Shown: piece after piece, positions 9,045-17,686 of the stretch | How the letters are laid out: each line of letters starts with the position of its first letter | How positions within the stretch are numbered: position 1 is the first letter of the stretch | Assembly (NCBI RefSeq): GCF_014652135.1 | Contig: NZ_BMYF01000005.1 | Coordinates: 62,001-126,000 of the forward strand | Reading direction: 5' to 3' | From: Mongoliitalea lutea | GTDB lineage: Bacteria; Bacteroidota; Bacteroidia; Cytophagales; Cyclobacteriaceae | DNA length: 64,000 nucleotides | Position numbers and translations under genes: made by a program | Notes under the pieces: model-generated | Told to the model about the DNA's origin: nothing | Seen by the model: the letters and a program-made list of their open reading frames with translations, nothing else | The model's database searches: none

Positions 9045-10610
9045 ATGAGATATATTTTTGTTGCTTTCTTTCTGCTGAATATCGCAACCGCCACGTTTGC
9101 TCAAAATAACCCTAATGTAGTCAGTATATTTAACAGTGATTCTACATTAGTCGGCACAGGCATTTTGAGGAATGGCTTAATGGAAGGCCTGTGGAGATTT
9201 GAAAATCCCAGAACACGTCAGTTGATCCAAACAATCAATTTTGAAGCGGGCATTAGAGAGGGGCTTTTGACAACCTTTCAAGCGGGAAATGTCAAGCGCT
9301 CAGAAAGACAATATAGAAACAACAAACTGAATGGTAGCTATAGAGAATTTGATAGTACAGGAGCATTGATTTTAGAAATGTCTTTTGCTGACTCAATCCC
9401 TGTGGGAAGCTACAAGGAGTATTTTGGAAGGGATGGTAATTTCAGTTGGCTTAACCCTCGACAAGTCAAATTAGAAGGTCAATATCAAAATGGAAAGCGG
9501 GAAGGTCAGTGGGTAAGTTTTTACGATACAGGTGAGCTACTTTCTCGAGAGATTTACAAAGATGGAAGAAGAGATGGGCCTTATCGTGAATTCTTTCCGC
9601 AAGGAGATATAATGGTAGAAGTTGATTATCGTAATGGGGAACCTCATGGACCTTACACACGATTTGCAGGCGCTCGATTAGTCGCTGAAAAAGGGACTTA
9701 CGATAATGGAAAAAAAATCGGTGAATGGATAAGCTATTTTCCTGGCACTAAGTCTGTTGAATCCAGACAATTCTTTGATAATAGAGGAAATAGAACTGGA
9801 GAATGGAAATTCTTCTATGAAAATGGTAGGACAGCCCGGATAGAACGCTACGAAAACGATTTACCTACCGGAACTTGGGAAGAGTTTTTTCCTAACCGAA
9901 GACTTTCCAAGCGAATGATTTATTCAATTGGTGTTCCAGTTGGAGAATATATAGAAAACCATGCAAATGGGAAAATTTCTGTCAAAGGACAATATAGTAA
10001 TGGGGCCAAGGATGGTCTTTGGATAAGCTATTTTCCAGAAGGGACGGTTTACTCAGCTGGTGAGTACAGAAATGACCTTAAAACAGGTCTCTGGAAATAT
10101 TTCAATAAAATAGGAATCTTAATTGCAGAAGGAGAGTACTCTTTAGGTTCCGAAAACGGACAATGGTTTTATTACTATGATGGGGGGCAGTTAAAATCCG
10201 TAGGAACTTACTTCCTTGGCTTTGAAAATGGTGTTTGGGGATTATTCTACGACAACAAACAGTTGACACAAGAAGAATTCTGGGACAACGGAAGACTGAT
10301 GAATGTTGGTGAGTACTTTTCATATGACGGAAGCACTACTTATGACAAAGGCACTTTGAGTGATGGTAATGGGTCTAGAATCACCTATTACACCTCAGGA
10401 ACTAAAGAATCTGAGGGAATGTATGTAAATGGAAAGGCAGATGGCACTTGGGTTTATTTCCACGAAAATGGACGTAAAGCTTCAGAAGGCCAAATGAAAG
10501 ATGGGAAAAAAGAAGGACCTTGGAGATATTTCAACATTGCCGGCAGATTGGAACAAATCATCAACTTTAAAGATGATGAAATCGTACCTGATCCTTCGGA
10601 TGGCTTTTAA
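9045..10610 (+). CDS. Exported MORN-repeat protein (YwqK-like)
   Basis: From the ATG at 9045 the protein has 521 residues and opens with a clean signal peptide (MRYIFVAFFLLNIATATFAQ). An in-frame TTG at 9024 would add seven residues ahead of it and is less likely. Nearly the whole mature protein is made of about eighteen degenerate MORN-type repeats of 22-25 residues with the pattern Y-x-N-G-x3-G-x-W-x-x-Y/F, for example YQNGKREGQWVSF and YVNGKADGTWVYF. Such repeats form an elongated beta solenoid and are common in Bacteroidota periplasmic or outer-membrane proteins annotated as YwqK-like; the function is unknown. No enzymatic domain is visible. Confidence 0.85.
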   Translation: MRYIFVAFFLLNIATATFAQNNPNVVSIFNSDSTLVGTGILRNGLMEGLWRFENPRTRQLIQTINFEAGIREGLLTTFQAGNVKRSERQYRNNKLNGSYREFDSTGALILEMSFADSIPVGSYKEYFGRDGNFSWLNPRQVKLEGQYQNGKREGQWVSFYDTGELLSREIYKDGRRDGPYREFFPQGDIMVEVDYRNGEPHGPYTRFAGARLVAEKGTYDNGKKIGEWISYFPGTKSVESRQFFDNRGNRTGEWKFFYENGRTARIERYENDLPTGTWEEFFPNRRLSKRMIYSIGVPVGEYIENHANGKISVKGQYSNGAKDGLWISYFPEGTVYSAGEYRNDLKTGLWKYFNKIGILIAEGEYSLGSENGQWFYYYDGGQLKSVGTYFLGFENGVWGLFYDNKQLTQEEFWDNGRLMNVGEYFSYDGSTTYDKGTLSDGNGSRITYYTSGTKESEGMYVNGKADGTWVYFHENGRKASEGQMKDGKKEGPWRYFNIAGRLEQIINFKDDEIVPDPSDGF

Positions 10611-10675
10611 TCAGTCATAGGCTAGAATCCCTCAAACAAATAGTCCATACAGTCGTTATGATAACAAAAAAGGCT

Positions 10676-10843
10676 ATGTTTGGACTATTCAAAAAGAAAT
10701 CAGAAGTTGAAAAATTGCAGGATGAGTATAAGTCCCTGCTAGAGAAATCGCATAAAATCTCCCACTCCAACCGTGCTGCTGCCGATAAATTAATGGCAGA
10801 AGCAGAGGAGATAGCAAAAAAAATTGATGCATTGAAAAAATAA
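10676..10843 (+). CDS. Small Lacal_2735-type protein
   Basis: A 55-residue protein, MFGLFKKKSEVEKLQDEYKS followed by a second amphipathic stretch ending KIDALKK. It matches the Lacal_2735 family of tiny Bacteroidota proteins of unknown function: a Phe/Lys-rich N-terminus, then one long coiled-coil-like helical region rich in Glu, Lys and Ala. An upstream ATG at 10658 in the same frame would add six residues (MITKKA), but the family starts at MFG-x-F, so 10676 is chosen. An intrinsic terminator follows at once. Confidence 0.78.
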   Translation: MFGLFKKKSEVEKLQDEYKSLLEKSHKISHSNRAAADKLMAEAEEIAKKIDALKK

Positions 10844-10870
10844 AAAAAGCCGGTAAATCGGCTTTTTTTA
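10842..10870 (+). terminator. Intrinsic terminator after the small protein gene
   Basis: AGCCG-GTAAAT-CGGCT stem-loop (10848-10863) preceded by A residues and followed by a run of T. It overlaps the stop codon of the small gene. Confidence 0.8.
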
Positions 10871-11132
10871 TTCCCTTTATTTTCAGCAGTTTATAATAAA
10901 GCAATGTGTTTCATTCTCCATAATTAGTAGTATGGCAAAGTATTTGTAAATATTAAATCTTGAGCTAAGAATTAAGCCTCAAAATATAATTTGCTTTTTA
11001 CATATTTATTAAATTTTTATTCTTCAAATAATTTTTTAAACAAAATCAAAATTATGTTTTTTTAGTAAATTCAAAACTTTCAGTCAAAATTGGACGTAAA
11101 ACCAATCAAAAGTATACTAAACCAATACTGTT

Positions 11133-12590
11133 ATGAAAAGGTCAGTCAAAATATTCGTAATAGTCTTGATGATCGGCATAGCCAACATGCTTCCTCATCA
11201 GGCATCTGCCTCTCCTCCTTTTGGAGTAAGCTTTCAGGTTTTCTACAATGAGTTAAGTCCATTTGGTGACTGGGTAATGGATCCTACCCATGGTTATGTT
11301 TGGGTTCCTTACGTAGATGCTCATTTTCACCCTTATGCCTCTCATGGCAGATGGGTTATGACATCCTTCGGAAATACTTGGGTATCAGATTTCTCTTGGG
11401 GCTGGGCTCCTTTCCACTATGGAAGATGGTTTTGGTCTGATTTCTATGGATGGGCATGGGTACCTGGCTATCAGTGGGGACCTGCTTGGGTAAGCTGGAG
11501 AAGTGGAGGAGGTTTCTACGGATGGGCACCACTAGGCCCTGGACTTCATGTCAACGTAGGTTTTGGAATACCAAGTGCACACTGGGTATTTATTCCTCAA
11601 AGAAGGTTCAGACATAGACACTTCAACCGGTATTTCATCCCACATCACAGGACTGTGAATGTGTTCAATCAGACTACAATCATCAATAACACGACTGTAA
11701 TCAATAACAACACCTTCTATACTGGTCCTTCAAGAAGAGAAATTGAGCGAGTAACCAACAGTAGAGTTCCTGTCTACTCGGTAAGAGAAAGCAATAGGCC
11801 AGGCAGAGCAGTAGTACGAAGCAATGCCGTGGAAATGTATAGGCCTCAGATCCAATCTGACAGAAACAACAGAGAAGTTGTCAGACCAGCTACTGCTTAC
11901 AGTCAAGAAGAATTTAGAAGCCGTAATGCAACTAGAGCTGCTGCTTCTAATCAAGGAAGGGCTGTCGCTCCTGCTAACCGAGGAACAGAAGTGAACGGGA
12001 ATTCCAGAAATGGTCAGGTAGGATCCTCTCAAACTCCTTCGAGAGCGAGTGCACCAACTGGGAATACTAGAGCAAATGAAATAAATAGAGGTGCTTCTGG
12101 AAATACTAATCCTTCAAGAGGCGCAACTGTGAACACTGGTGGCCAAAATAGAAGCGAAGGTGTGAGATCCAATGCTCCTGCTAGTAGAAATGCAACATCT
12201 GCTCCGGCAGTGAGGGACAACAATACTACAAGAAACTCCTCAGCACCGGCAGTGAGAAACGCTCCTGCTAGAACTTCCGGGAACAATCAGTCTGCAACAG
12301 TTAACAGAAGTCAGAGTGCTGCGCCAAAAGCAAATGCTCCAGCTTCCAGTAGAAACCAGACTGTGAAGGCTCCATCTAATAATCAGAGAAGCTCTGGTCA
12401 AGTAAGCGCACCAAGATCGACAAACAACAGGTCTTCGAATGCAAGCAAGCAAACCGTTGCTCCTAGCAGAAACAGTGGATCTTCAAGTGCTGCTAAACCA
12501 AGTGTTGCACCTAGTAGAAATAGTAGTAGCTCCTCTAGCGGCACTAGATCTTCTAGCAATAGCTCCTCTAGAAACAGAGGCAACAACTAA
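11133..12590 (+). CDS. Exported DUF6600-type protein with long low-complexity tail
   Basis: The 485-residue protein has a signal peptide cleaved near ASASPPF. Residues 30-170 are very rich in Trp, Tyr, Gly and Pro in a repeating pattern (GDWVMDPTHGYVWVPY, GWAPFHYGRWFW, GWAWVPGYQWGPAWVSW), which is the DUF6600 signature found in exported proteins of many Gram-negatives. A basic linker (RRFRHRHFNRYFIPHHR) and an Asn-rich patch follow. From about 200 to the end the chain is Ser, Asn, Arg, Ala and Pro rich with no predicted fold. No enzymatic motif is present; a surface or cell-wall-associated structural role is a guess. The tail is GC-rich relative to the flanks and produces long false open frames on the opposite strand. 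Confidence 0.82.
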   Translation: MKRSVKIFVIVLMIGIANMLPHQASASPPFGVSFQVFYNELSPFGDWVMDPTHGYVWVPYVDAHFHPYASHGRWVMTSFGNTWVSDFSWGWAPFHYGRWFWSDFYGWAWVPGYQWGPAWVSWRSGGGFYGWAPLGPGLHVNVGFGIPSAHWVFIPQRRFRHRHFNRYFIPHHRTVNVFNQTTIINNTTVINNNTFYTGPSRREIERVTNSRVPVYSVRESNRPGRAVVRSNAVEMYRPQIQSDRNNREVVRPATAYSQEEFRSRNATRAAASNQGRAVAPANRGTEVNGNSRNGQVGSSQTPSRASAPTGNTRANEINRGASGNTNPSRGATVNTGGQNRSEGVRSNAPASRNATSAPAVRDNNTTRNSSAPAVRNAPARTSGNNQSATVNRSQSAAPKANAPASSRNQTVKAPSNNQRSSGQVSAPRSTNNRSSNASKQTVAPSRNSGSSSAAKPSVAPSRNSSSSSSGTRSSSNSSSRNRGNN

Positions 12591-12620
12591 AAAAACCAAC
12601 TTAACTACCCTATAAAAACC

Positions 12621-12646
12621 AAAAAAGGCCCGAGGGCCTTTTTTTA
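12621..12646 (+). terminator. Intrinsic terminator after the DUF6600 gene
   Basis: GGCC-CGAG-GGCC hairpin (12627-12638) with A residues before and seven or more T residues after. Confidence 0.8.
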
Positions 12647-12726
12647 TGTCCATTGAAATCATTCTGAACCATGGAAATGTTATCTTCATCTAAGGGATTA
12701 TGGATGTCAACATTTTTCCAAATCTT

Positions 12727-12747
12727 TACTACTACTACTACTACTAC
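12727..12747 (+). repeat. (TAC)7 trinucleotide tract
   Basis: Seven perfect tandem TAC units in non-coding DNA. Such a tract can change length by slippage, but no gene reading frame crosses it. Confidence 0.85.
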
Positions 12748-13020
12748 GAACCATCTATTCCGATTAACTGATATCTTTCACCTGTTCCCAATGATATGAT
12801 TTCTTCTGGGATCACAAAAAGTTCAAATCCCACGACTTGGGCTCGTATTTGGACAAAAAAAGACACTCTTGATGTATCTTATATTTTATAACTACTGCAT
12901 TCATGACAATTTGATTAGAAGTAGAAAAACCAATTAAATTAACTTACTATGAAATGTTTTTTGTTTCTTTTTAAGACAATTTTTCCTGTTTTTGAAAAAA
13001 ATCAACCTAAATCATCCATC

Positions 13021-13121
13021 CTAAACAAATTAGAATATAAACCTCTTTAATTTTTTGGTAATCACTAATTTTTTTAAAAAAGGCAATTGCTAATCTTTGA
13101 AAATTTCTCATATTTGTTTAG
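13021..13121. repeat. Spaced inverted repeat flanking the ROK promoter region
   Basis: CTAAACAAAT (13021-13030) and its exact reverse complement ATTTGTTTAG (13112-13121) are 81 bases apart, the second copy ending 12 bases before the start codon at 13134. It is a candidate pair of operator half-sites, perhaps for autoregulation; chance is possible in AT-rich DNA. Confidence 0.4.
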
Positions 13122-13133
13122 AATCTTTTACTT

Positions 13134-14372
13134 ATGAACTTAAAAAATCCAAATAAAACACTTGAGAAAATCGAAGGGGTAGTTGAAGCCAAAAGTTATC
13201 TCAACAAACTTAAACTGATCAAAAACCTGTATGTCAAAGGAAGTAACACTGCAGGAGAAATATGCAATGAGGTAGGTATCAGTTTACCAACAGTGAATTC
13301 ATTGTTAGGTGATTTAATGAGTTCTGGTGAAATCATTAAACATGGTAGAGCTGAGTCGCAAGGTGGAAGAAAACCGGATTTGTATAAGCTTTCAGACGAT
13401 TCTTTTTATATAATTTCGGTAGACATTAATAAGTTCCGAGTTCGCACAGCAATTTATAACAGCAACAACCAGCAAGTATCCACACCTGACATACTCAAAG
13501 TAACTCTTAATAATGAAAAAGAAACTTTTGAGATTATATGTGACTTTATCAGTACTCATATCCAAGGTGCAGGAATTCCCTCTGAGAAAATAATTGCAGC
13601 AGGAATATCTATGCCGGGATTGATTGACTCTATTACAGGTGTCAATCACACATATTTGAAATTTGGGCAAAAAAGCTTGGTTGAAAAGTTTGAAAACCGA
13701 CTTGGAATAAAAGTTTTTTTAGAAAATGATGCTAGAGCAATGACACTTGCTGAGTTTAAATTTGGTCAAAATGATCAATATAAAAACGTTCTAGGAATTT
13801 TTATCGGTTGGGGCATAGGTCTAGGAATCATTATTGATGGAAAAATATACCAAGGTGCATCAGGATTTGCTGGGGAATTTTCTCATTCACCCATCTTTGA
13901 ATCAAGAGAGGTTACCTGCACTTGTGGTAAAAAAGGATGCCTGGAGTCTGTAGCATCAGGTACTGCTATTGTACGGATGGCCAAAGAAGCTATTGAATAT
14001 GATCATGATTCAATCCTTGCACGGATGACCCGTGAAAATAATGGAGAAATAGAGCCCTACTTGGTAGTAGATGCTGCACTAGCTGGAGATCAACGAGCCA
14101 TTACTATTTTATCCGAAGCCGGCTTGGATTTAGGGAGAGGAATTTCTATTTTAATTCAATTATTGAATCCCGAATTAATTATCATTGGCGGATCTGTAGC
14201 TGAAGCGAGGCAATACTTAGTGACCCCAATTCAGCAAGCACTTAATATTTACTCCATGGCCAAAGCCAGAGAAAACACAGAACTTACACTATATAAACTT
14301 GGCAAAGAAGTTGGATTACTTGGTGGAGTCGCTGTAGTCAATGAAAAAATATTTGAGGAATTCTTTCAATGA
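13134..14372 (+). CDS. ROK-family transcriptional regulator (NagC/Mlc-like)
   Basis: The 412 residues combine an N-terminal winged helix (about 25-85, recognition helix near VGISLPTVNSLLGDLMSSG, then a GGRKP turn) with a C-terminal ROK sugar-kinase-like domain (90-400). The ROK zinc site is present: H251 followed by C262, C264 and C269 in CTCGKKGC. The END motif at 197-199, which includes the catalytic-type Asp, and the glycine-rich WGIGLGI loop are kept, so sugar or sugar-phosphate binding is plausible. NagC-type relatives sense GlcNAc-6-phosphate. Its position beside a locus with a GH18 chitinase-like gene and SusC/SusD makes it the likely local regulator. The next gene begins 24 bases after the stop. 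Confidence 0.88.
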   Translation: MNLKNPNKTLEKIEGVVEAKSYLNKLKLIKNLYVKGSNTAGEICNEVGISLPTVNSLLGDLMSSGEIIKHGRAESQGGRKPDLYKLSDDSFYIISVDINKFRVRTAIYNSNNQQVSTPDILKVTLNNEKETFEIICDFISTHIQGAGIPSEKIIAAGISMPGLIDSITGVNHTYLKFGQKSLVEKFENRLGIKVFLENDARAMTLAEFKFGQNDQYKNVLGIFIGWGIGLGIIIDGKIYQGASGFAGEFSHSPIFESREVTCTCGKKGCLESVASGTAIVRMAKEAIEYDHDSILARMTRENNGEIEPYLVVDAALAGDQRAITILSEAGLDLGRGISILIQLLNPELIIIGGSVAEARQYLVTPIQQALNIYSMAKARENTELTLYKLGKEVGLLGGVAVVNEKIFEEFFQ

Positions 14373-14395
14373 ATTCCTCATTGATTTCCTAGCCT

Positions 14396-17300
14396 ATGAA
14401 TACCCAAAATCACCTACGTTTCTTCAGTCTTTTGATTATACTGTTATTAAGTAGCGGTAATACCACAAACCCAATCAATCCACCTCTTTTTGAGTTACTC
14501 AACCCAAAGAAGTCAGGTGTTACTTTTTCCAATAAGTTGACTGAAAACAAAAATAATAACATCCTTACATATGAATATTTTTACAATGGGGCTGGAGTAG
14601 CGGTTGGAGACATCAACAATGATGGATTGGAAGACATTTTTTTTACAGGAAACATGGTGGACAATAAACTCTATCTGAATAAAGGCGATTTTAAATTCCA
14701 GGACATTACCCAATCGGCTGGTGTAAGTGGCAAAAACTCTTGGACAACAGGAGTCACAATGGTCGATATCAATGGTGATGGCTTTTTGGATATTTATGTA
14801 TGCTACTCAGGCAACCGGGATATCGAAAGCAGAAGGAATCAATTATTCATCAATCAGGGAGATCTAACATTCAAAGAAGAAGCTAGTGCTTATGGTTTAG
14901 ATGACCCTTCCAACAGCACTCAAGCACTTTTTTTCGATTTTGACAAGGACGGTGATTTGGATTTATTTTTACTGAATCACCATATAGAGGTGATTAATGA
15001 AATAGAATTTGATAAAGCAAGATCAGTGAGACACCCTTTTGCAGGAGATAAATTATTTAGAAATGACAACGGAGTTTTTGTAGATATCTCAGCAGAAGCC
15101 GGCATCAAAGGCAATGCTATGGGCTTTGGCCTAGGAGTTGTCGCTAGTGACCTCAATGGAGACGGCTGGTTAGATATCTATGTCAGTAATGATTACATAG
15201 AGCAGGACTATATCTACATCAATAATGGTGACGGCACATTTAGCGATCAAATGGAAGATATGCTCCAACATTTATCTCATTTCTCTATGGGACTTGACAT
15301 TGCTGACATCAATAATGATGGTTTGATGGACATTTTCACTTTGGACATGCTCCCCGAGGATAATAAACGCCAAAAACTACTCTATGGACCTGAAAATTAC
15401 GAACAGTACGCTTTAATGGTCAATCGTGGTTTTTACCATCAAAATATGCGAAACATGTTGCATCTCAATCAAGGAATGGGGGGGTTTTCTGAAATTGGGC
15501 AACTAGCGGGTATATCCAACACAGACTGGAGTTGGGCTGCTCTATTTTTCGATGCGAATAATTCCGGTTTTAAAGATCTATTTGTAACGAATGGATACTA
15601 CAGAGACTATACCAATAGGGATTTTCTCAAGTATAAAGGAGATTACTACTTTAAAGCGGCCATCAATAGAGAAAAAGCAGATACGCTTCACTTGGTTACT
15701 TCCATGAGTTCTACCCCCATTCCCAATTATATTTTTGAAAACAATGGGAGGCTACAATTCAAAAATCAGTCAAAAAATTGGGGTATTGCAAGCCCTGGTT
15801 TTAGTAGTGGAGCAGCCTATGCTGACTTAAACAATGATGGCTACTTAGATTTAATTGTCAACAATATTAACGAGGCAGCTTCTATTTATCAAAATCAAGG
15901 AAGGAAGCTGGGGTCAAAACAAAACTTTCTACAAATCAAATTAAAGGGGAATACCCTCAATAGCTCAGGTATTGGAGCTTTGGTGACTGTATATGCAGGC
16001 GATCAAATACAAACACAGGAACAAATGCCAACACGAGGATTTCAATCCAGTGTATCTCATCGCCTACATTTTGGACTTGGAAGTACCACTATGATAGACT
16101 CCATCCTCATTAGATGGCCTGAAGGCAAAGTGCAAAAATTAGGTTCTACTGAAGTAAACCAACTTCTAACTATTGAGCAGTCAAATTTGCAACCTTGGAT
16201 CGCAAGCTCTAATGCGTCACCTATCTTCAAAGAATCTGCTAATACAATTATTCCATACAAACATCAGGAATCCGGATTCAATGACTTTAAGAGACAACCC
16301 TTACTGATCGAAATGCCATCCTATGTAGGCCCAGTTATGGCAGCTGGAGATATAACAGGTAATGGACAGGAAGAGGTTTTCATAGGTGGAAGTAAAGGCA
16401 AAGCAGGAAGCATTTTTCAATTAGTCGATGGAACATGGAAAGCTATTAATAGCTATAAAGCCCCTACTGAATTTACGGATGCATGTGCAGTCTTCGCTGA
16501 TTTTAATGGAGATGGATGGTTAGATTTATATGTTTGCAGTGGCGGGTATCATGACTATCTATCCAATGATGAGTCTCTTCAGGATCGCCTCTATATAAAT
16601 GATGGAAAAGGCAATCTTACATGGGATAAAGATGCCTTACCCAAAATCAGGACCAGTACTACTGTTGTCACTGTTGCAGACTTCAACCAGGACGGTAGGC
16701 CGGATATTTTTGTAGGTGGTACAGTTATGCCGGGAAGATATCCTTCTATTCCCCAAAGTTACCTTTTGATTAATGAGGGTCAAGGAAAGTTCAGTGACTT
16801 CAGTAAAGAATGGCTACCCAACCAAGGAAAGCTAGGCATGGTCAAGGCAGCGGCGGTAATTGATTTAAATTCAGACGATAAACCTGACCTGATAGTTACC
16901 GGGGAATATATGCCTATAGAAATACTCATCAATCAAGGCAATTCTTTTTCGATAGAATCAGCTCAATATATTGATCAGCCAAGTGAGGGGTGGTGGTCAA
17001 GTATAGCATTGGCAGATTTAACCAATAATGGTAAATTGGATATAATCATTGGAAATTTCGGTCTCAATAGTCCTTTCAAGCCTAGTCCAAAAGAGCCATT
17101 AACCTTGTATTTTGAAGACTTTGATGATAATGGTTCTTTAGACCCCATTCTTACCTCTTACATACAAGGTAAAGTTTATCCTTTTGCAAGTAGGGACGAG
17201 CTTTTGGATCAACTTTATGATATGAGACGCAAGTTTACAGACTATGCTAGCTATGCGACAGCTGAAATTCATCAAGTATTCACCAAGGAGCAATTGGCAA

Positions 17301-17686
17301 GTGCCTCACGCCTAAAAGCAACAGAATTACGATCTGTCATTTTATTGAATAAAAATGATAAACTCGAAATGCATCCGCTTCCAATTGAAGCACAGTTTGC
17401 ACCGGTTCATGCTATACAGGTTTTGGATTATGATAGCGATGGAAATCCTGATATTTTACTTGGTGGCAATCAAACCTACGCCAGGCTTCGAATTGGCGTG
17501 ATCGATGCTAATTTTGGACAACTATTCAAAGGGGATGGCAATGGAAATTTCTCTTACATCCCACAACAGGAATCCGGACTTTGGCTGAAAGGCGATGTAA
17601 AATCTATTCTTACACTTCCATCTAAGCCCAAAACTTTCTATTTTGGATTGAATAATCAAGGGGTCAGTAGCTATGAATTACAGTAA
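14396..17686 (+). CDS. Exported FG-GAP/VCBS repeat protein with ASPIC/UnbV domain
   Basis: The 1096-residue protein has an N-terminal hydrophobic signal sequence. It carries about a dozen calcium-binding loops of the type D-x-N-x-D-G-x-x-D (DINNDGLED, DINGDGFLD, DFDKDGDLD, DLNGDGWLD, DLNNDGYLD, DFNQDGRPD, DYDSDGNPD) embedded in FG-GAP repeats, which form beta-propellers. An ASPIC/UnbV segment lies at about 505-600 and includes GFQSSVSHRLHFGLG and SILIRWPEGKVQ. Two propeller blocks, before and after this segment, are likely. Such proteins are frequent beside SusC/SusD genes in Bacteroidota; their function is unknown, with glycan or surface binding as the usual guess. The haloperoxidase-type gene overlaps its 3' end by 14 bases. 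Confidence 0.87.
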   Translation: MNTQNHLRFFSLLIILLLSSGNTTNPINPPLFELLNPKKSGVTFSNKLTENKNNNILTYEYFYNGAGVAVGDINNDGLEDIFFTGNMVDNKLYLNKGDFKFQDITQSAGVSGKNSWTTGVTMVDINGDGFLDIYVCYSGNRDIESRRNQLFINQGDLTFKEEASAYGLDDPSNSTQALFFDFDKDGDLDLFLLNHHIEVINEIEFDKARSVRHPFAGDKLFRNDNGVFVDISAEAGIKGNAMGFGLGVVASDLNGDGWLDIYVSNDYIEQDYIYINNGDGTFSDQMEDMLQHLSHFSMGLDIADINNDGLMDIFTLDMLPEDNKRQKLLYGPENYEQYALMVNRGFYHQNMRNMLHLNQGMGGFSEIGQLAGISNTDWSWAALFFDANNSGFKDLFVTNGYYRDYTNRDFLKYKGDYYFKAAINREKADTLHLVTSMSSTPIPNYIFENNGRLQFKNQSKNWGIASPGFSSGAAYADLNNDGYLDLIVNNINEAASIYQNQGRKLGSKQNFLQIKLKGNTLNSSGIGALVTVYAGDQIQTQEQMPTRGFQSSVSHRLHFGLGSTTMIDSILIRWPEGKVQKLGSTEVNQLLTIEQSNLQPWIASSNASPIFKESANTIIPYKHQESGFNDFKRQPLLIEMPSYVGPVMAAGDITGNGQEEVFIGGSKGKAGSIFQLVDGTWKAINSYKAPTEFTDACAVFADFNGDGWLDLYVCSGGYHDYLSNDESLQDRLYINDGKGNLTWDKDALPKIRTSTTVVTVADFNQDGRPDIFVGGTVMPGRYPSIPQSYLLINEGQGKFSDFSKEWLPNQGKLGMVKAAAVIDLNSDDKPDLIVTGEYMPIEILINQGNSFSIESAQYIDQPSEGWWSSIALADLTNNGKLDIIIGNFGLNSPFKPSPKEPLTLYFEDFDDNGSLDPILTSYIQGKVYPFASRDELLDQLYDMRRKFTDYASYATAEIHQVFTKEQLASASRLKATELRSVILLNKNDKLEMHPLPIEAQFAPVHAIQVLDYDSDGNPDILLGGNQTYARLRIGVIDANFGQLFKGDGNGNFSYIPQQESGLWLKGDVKSILTLPSKPKTFYFGLNNQGVSSYELQ

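Larger units (their letters stand above)
12591..13133. other. Intergenic region before the ROK gene
   Basis: These 543 bases hold a terminator, a (TAC)7 tract and an AT-rich stretch leading to the ROK regulator. A perfect 10-base inverted repeat, CTAAACAAAT at 13021-13030 and ATTTGTTTAG at 13112-13121, brackets the presumed ROK promoter. No gene of useful length was found on either strand. Confidence 0.6.

Noticed and set aside
11730-12689. Minus-strand open frames opposite the DUF6600 gene tail
   Set aside because: They mirror the Ser/Asn/Arg-rich low-complexity tail and produce Leu/Ala/Val-rich nonsense proteins without start signals or motifs.
12948-12974. Tiny frame beginning ATGAAATG in the ROK upstream region
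   Set aside because: It stops after eight codons and has no other support as a leader peptide.
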